From: an uncultured Bacilli bacterium
GTDB lineage: Bacteria > Bacillota_I > Bacilli_A > RF39 > UBA660
DNA: 8,149 nt
NCBI GenBank assembly: GCA_947625395.1
Contig: CANQOD010000050.1
Span: forward strand, 1 to 8,149
Direction: 5' to 3'
Part shown: piece after piece, positions 6,552-8,149 of the stretch
How positions within the stretch are numbered: position 1 is the stretch's first letter
How the letters are laid out: every line of letters starts with the position of its first letter
The notes under the pieces: generated by a model
Database searches by the model: none
What the model saw: the letters and a program-made list of their open reading frames with translations, nothing else
What the model was told of the DNA's origin: nothing
Program-made: the position numbers and the translations under genes

Positions 6552-7610
6552 CTAAAAAGAAAGGTTACAACTGTTTTGTAAAACTTGCAAAAAAGTTTGG
6601 GCGCCATGTCCGCCTGCTTTCCAGCACTTAATACGCGCAGAATCGACCATGACACTACCACTATCATAAAAAGTATCTTTTTCAAGGTCAATTAATTTTT
6701 CTTCTACAACTGCACTCGTTGTAATAATCTTTTGTGTTGAACCTGGTTCATAACTAGCCCAAATGGGCAAATTTCTTGAAAGAACTTCTTGACTATAATC
6801 TTGATAATGATTTGGATCATAATCAGGTCGAGAAGCCATGCCTAAAACTTCACCTGTTTTCGGGTCCATCACAATGGCAAGAGCCATATCCGGACTAAAC
6901 ATATCCACAACATTCGAGAGTTCTCTTTCTAAAGATTGCTGAATTTTAAGGTCAATCGTCAATTGAATATTCATCCCATTTTGTGGTTGTGTGTAGACAT
7001 CTGATAACGTCAATTTGTTTCCTTTTGCATCCGAAAAATACTGAATTGCACCCTTTTCGCCCGTTAAATATTGATTGTATTGCAATTCAAGTCCTGATAG
7101 TCCTTGATTGTCAATACCCACATAACCTAAAGTATGAGAAAGCAAATTTCCATAAGGATAATATCGTTTTGCCTCCTTGACTAAGTAGACACCATCAAAA
7201 TGATACGATTCTATTTGGTCAGCAATTTCATAAGACAATCTTCTTCCCTCTGGATGAACACGTTCCATAGAAGTTTTTTTATTGACATGTTGGTCCATTT
7301 CCTCTTTGCTTACTCCCAAAATTTTTGCAAGCGTTTTAGAAACTTCCTCTTTATTTTTAATTTGATTGGGAATCAAGACCAAAGAAGTCGTTGTCAAATT
7401 ATCTGCCAAAACAACACCATTTCGGTCAAGAATCAACCCTCTAGAAGCTTCAATCGGCAAATCACGGCTCCAAAGATCAGACGCCAAATCAACCAATTTC
7501 TCATAATCAAAAACTTGAACATAAAACACACGTCCTACGACAAGAAAAAAACAAAAGAAAAAGAAAAGCAAAAGTATTTTCATTCGAGTATCTATTTTTT
7601 TCGTAAACAT
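6552..7610 (-). CDS. Truncated class B penicillin-binding protein, probable pseudogene
   Basis: The 352-residue product starts at the ATG at 7610, where AGGTGA lies 8 nt upstream; the GTG at 7622 overlaps that ribosome binding site and is unlikely to be the start. A membrane anchor (residues ~10-29) is followed by the pedestal/dimerisation region of the FtsI/SpoVD/PBP2 group with EASRGLILDRNG (54-65). The transpeptidase domain begins near residue 210, with active-site motif STQK in YEPGSTQKIIT (Ser291, Lys294) and SCN (347-349). The frame stops three residues later. Intact relatives run to roughly 550-750 residues and carry a KTG motif about 150-200 residues further on, which is absent here. 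The protein could bind substrate poorly at best and should not cross-link peptidoglycan. The stop falls at a T5 run, so a slippage frameshift or a truncating rearrangement is likely. The promoter of the FGE-fold surface gene follows within 200 bp, which suggests the surface genes replaced the 3' end. Confidence 0.85.
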   Translation of the reverse strand: MFTKKIDTRMKILLLFFFFCFFLVVGRVFYVQVFDYEKLVDLASDLWSRDLPIEASRGLILDRNGVVLADNLTTTSLVLIPNQIKNKEEVSKTLAKILGVSKEEMDQHVNKKTSMERVHPEGRRLSYEIADQIESYHFDGVYLVKEAKRYYPYGNLLSHTLGYVGIDNQGLSGLELQYNQYLTGEKGAIQYFSDAKGNKLTLSDVYTQPQNGMNIQLTIDLKIQQSLERELSNVVDMFSPDMALAIVMDPKTGEVLGMASRPDYDPNHYQDYSQEVLSRNLPIWASYEPGSTQKIITTSAVVEEKLIDLEKDTFYDSGSVMVDSARIKCWKAGGHGAQTFLQVLQNSCNLSF

Positions 7611-7648
7611 TGTTTGTATCACCTACTAGAATATATGAAAGAAAAACG

Positions 7649-7697
7649 AAAAAAAAGTACTGCTTTTCCTATCCCTGTCGTTTTAGAAATAGGAAAA
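7649..7697 (-). terminator. Rho-independent terminator after pepC
   Basis: On the minus strand TTTTCCTAT (7664-7672) and its partner ATAGGAAAA (7689-7697) form a 9-bp stem with a 16-nt loop. It is extended outward by partly matching AGTGC and GCAGTACT arms and followed by eight Ts (7649-7656). It starts about 15 nt after the pepC stop and leaves little room for a separate PBP promoter. A weak TATATT at 7630-7635 is the only -10 candidate seen there. Confidence 0.65.
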
Positions 7698-7711
7698 TTA
7701 AAAAAAAAGCA

Positions 7712-8149
7712 CTAGTTGGCTAGCGCTCCCATAGGATCCCATGGTTCTAAGAGTTTTGGTTCTTTGTTCAAAGCTTCTCTTTCATCCTCCGTTAAGTATT
7801 TCTTTAAAATGACAATTTGATACACATATTTACTAAACCATTCATCACTCATCGTATAGAAGCCTTCACTTCCAACCTCTTTACCCCAGCTATTTTCTAC
7901 ACAATATTTATCAGCATGCTTATCATCCACCAAATTCACTCCCATAAAAACCATGGCATGCGTCATACGACTTTCATAAGTCCTTAAGGCATCTCGTTTA
8001 TCCATCTGAAATGGACTTCCAAATAATTTTTCTTTATCAAAATTGGCAACATCCATTTTTCCCTCTTTTCGATCTAATTCTTTATCAACATCACATCCAA
8101 ACCAAACAGGAAAACCATCTTTTAACTGAGCAATCACTAACTCTTTCAA
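7712..8149 (-). CDS. pepC: Aminopeptidase C (bleomycin-hydrolase family), C-terminal part
   Basis: These 145 codons are the C-terminal third of a cytoplasmic cysteine aminopeptidase of peptidase family C1B, which trims N-terminal residues from peptides. The gene enters from the right edge; the first codon in view, TTG, is internal. The catalytic histidine lies in MTHAMVFMGV (His64 of the fragment) and the catalytic asparagine in VENSWGKEVG (Asn86). The catalytic cysteine lies outside the window. MSDEWFSKYVY and the closing PWDPMGALAN match the conserved PepC tail, in which the last residues reach into the active-site cleft of the hexamer. A terminator follows directly, so this housekeeping gene is probably transcribed apart from the surface genes. 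Confidence 0.93.
   Translation of the reverse strand: MKELVIAQLKDGFPVWFGCDVDKELDRKEGKMDVANFDKEKLFGSPFQMDKRDALRTYESRMTHAMVFMGVNLVDDKHADKYCVENSWGKEVGSEGFYTMSDEWFSKYVYQIVILKKYLTEDEREALNKEPKLLEPWDPMGALAN

Noticed and set aside
6437..6691. 84-codon minus-strand frame ending CFSIRFVFSLM, reminiscent of a variable-region end (SxRxVxS)
   Set aside because: Most of it is an out-of-frame shadow of the PBP gene. The tail is AT-rich, unlike the real variable-region candidate, and has no RGG framework, so the likeness is probably chance.
1..8149. DGR template repeat, reverse transcriptase or Avd gene within the window
   Set aside because: No second copy of the GGTTCGTGGTGGT framework and no reverse-transcriptase-like frame was seen on either strand; these must lie elsewhere if they exist.
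1..8149. CRISPR array, tRNA or rRNA genes, insertion-sequence transposase
   Set aside because: No regularly spaced direct repeats, no cloverleaf-like or ribosomal sequence and no transposase-like frame were recognised.

Overview
The window is AT-rich DNA from a cell-walled, low-GC Gram-positive bacterium, and every supported gene lies on the minus strand. The standard genetic code is used (TGG for Trp, TGA as stop). A class B penicillin-binding protein, a C-terminal cell-wall sorting signal, strong purine-rich ribosome binding sites and PepC point to Bacillota. The style of the surface proteins (cohesin plus dockerin, NPNTS-type sorting motif, FGE/C-type-lectin-fold protein with a variable tail) resembles gut-associated Bacilli/Erysipelotrichia-like or RF39-like lineages. 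That placement is inference.

Layout in transcription order (right to left). (1) 7712-8149: C-terminal part of aminopeptidase C (pepC), followed by a terminator. (2) 6552-7610: a class B penicillin-binding protein cut off just after its SxN motif, so the KTG motif is missing; it is probably a decaying pseudogene. (3) 4464-6362: a membrane-anchored surface protein with a formylglycine-generating-enzyme-like / C-type-lectin fold. Its last ~35 codons look like the variable region of a diversity-generating retroelement (DGR). (4) 3032-4312: a sortase-type surface protein with beta-solenoid repeats and a Listeria-Bacteroides-type repeat, followed by a terminator. (5) 1-2729: the first 909 residues of a large surface protein (cohesin-like domain, transmembrane hairpin, two dockerin EF-hands, then alternating beta-rich modules) that runs off the left edge. 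It has no stop codon in the window.

The main discovery candidate is the pair of genes 3 and 4. Each has a long homopolymeric G tract (G8 and G9 on the coding strand) just upstream of its -10 box. In gene 4 the G9 lies inside the spacer between a perfect TTGACA and TATGAT, giving a 20-nt spacer; six Gs would give the optimal 17. This is the arrangement of slipped-strand, phase-variable promoters. These are the only G/C runs of eight or more seen in the window. With the DGR-like tail of gene 3, the locus appears to be a surface-display island combining ON/OFF switching of expression with targeted hypervariation of a ligand-binding surface. No reverse transcriptase, Avd or template repeat is visible, so the DGR part depends on components outside the window.
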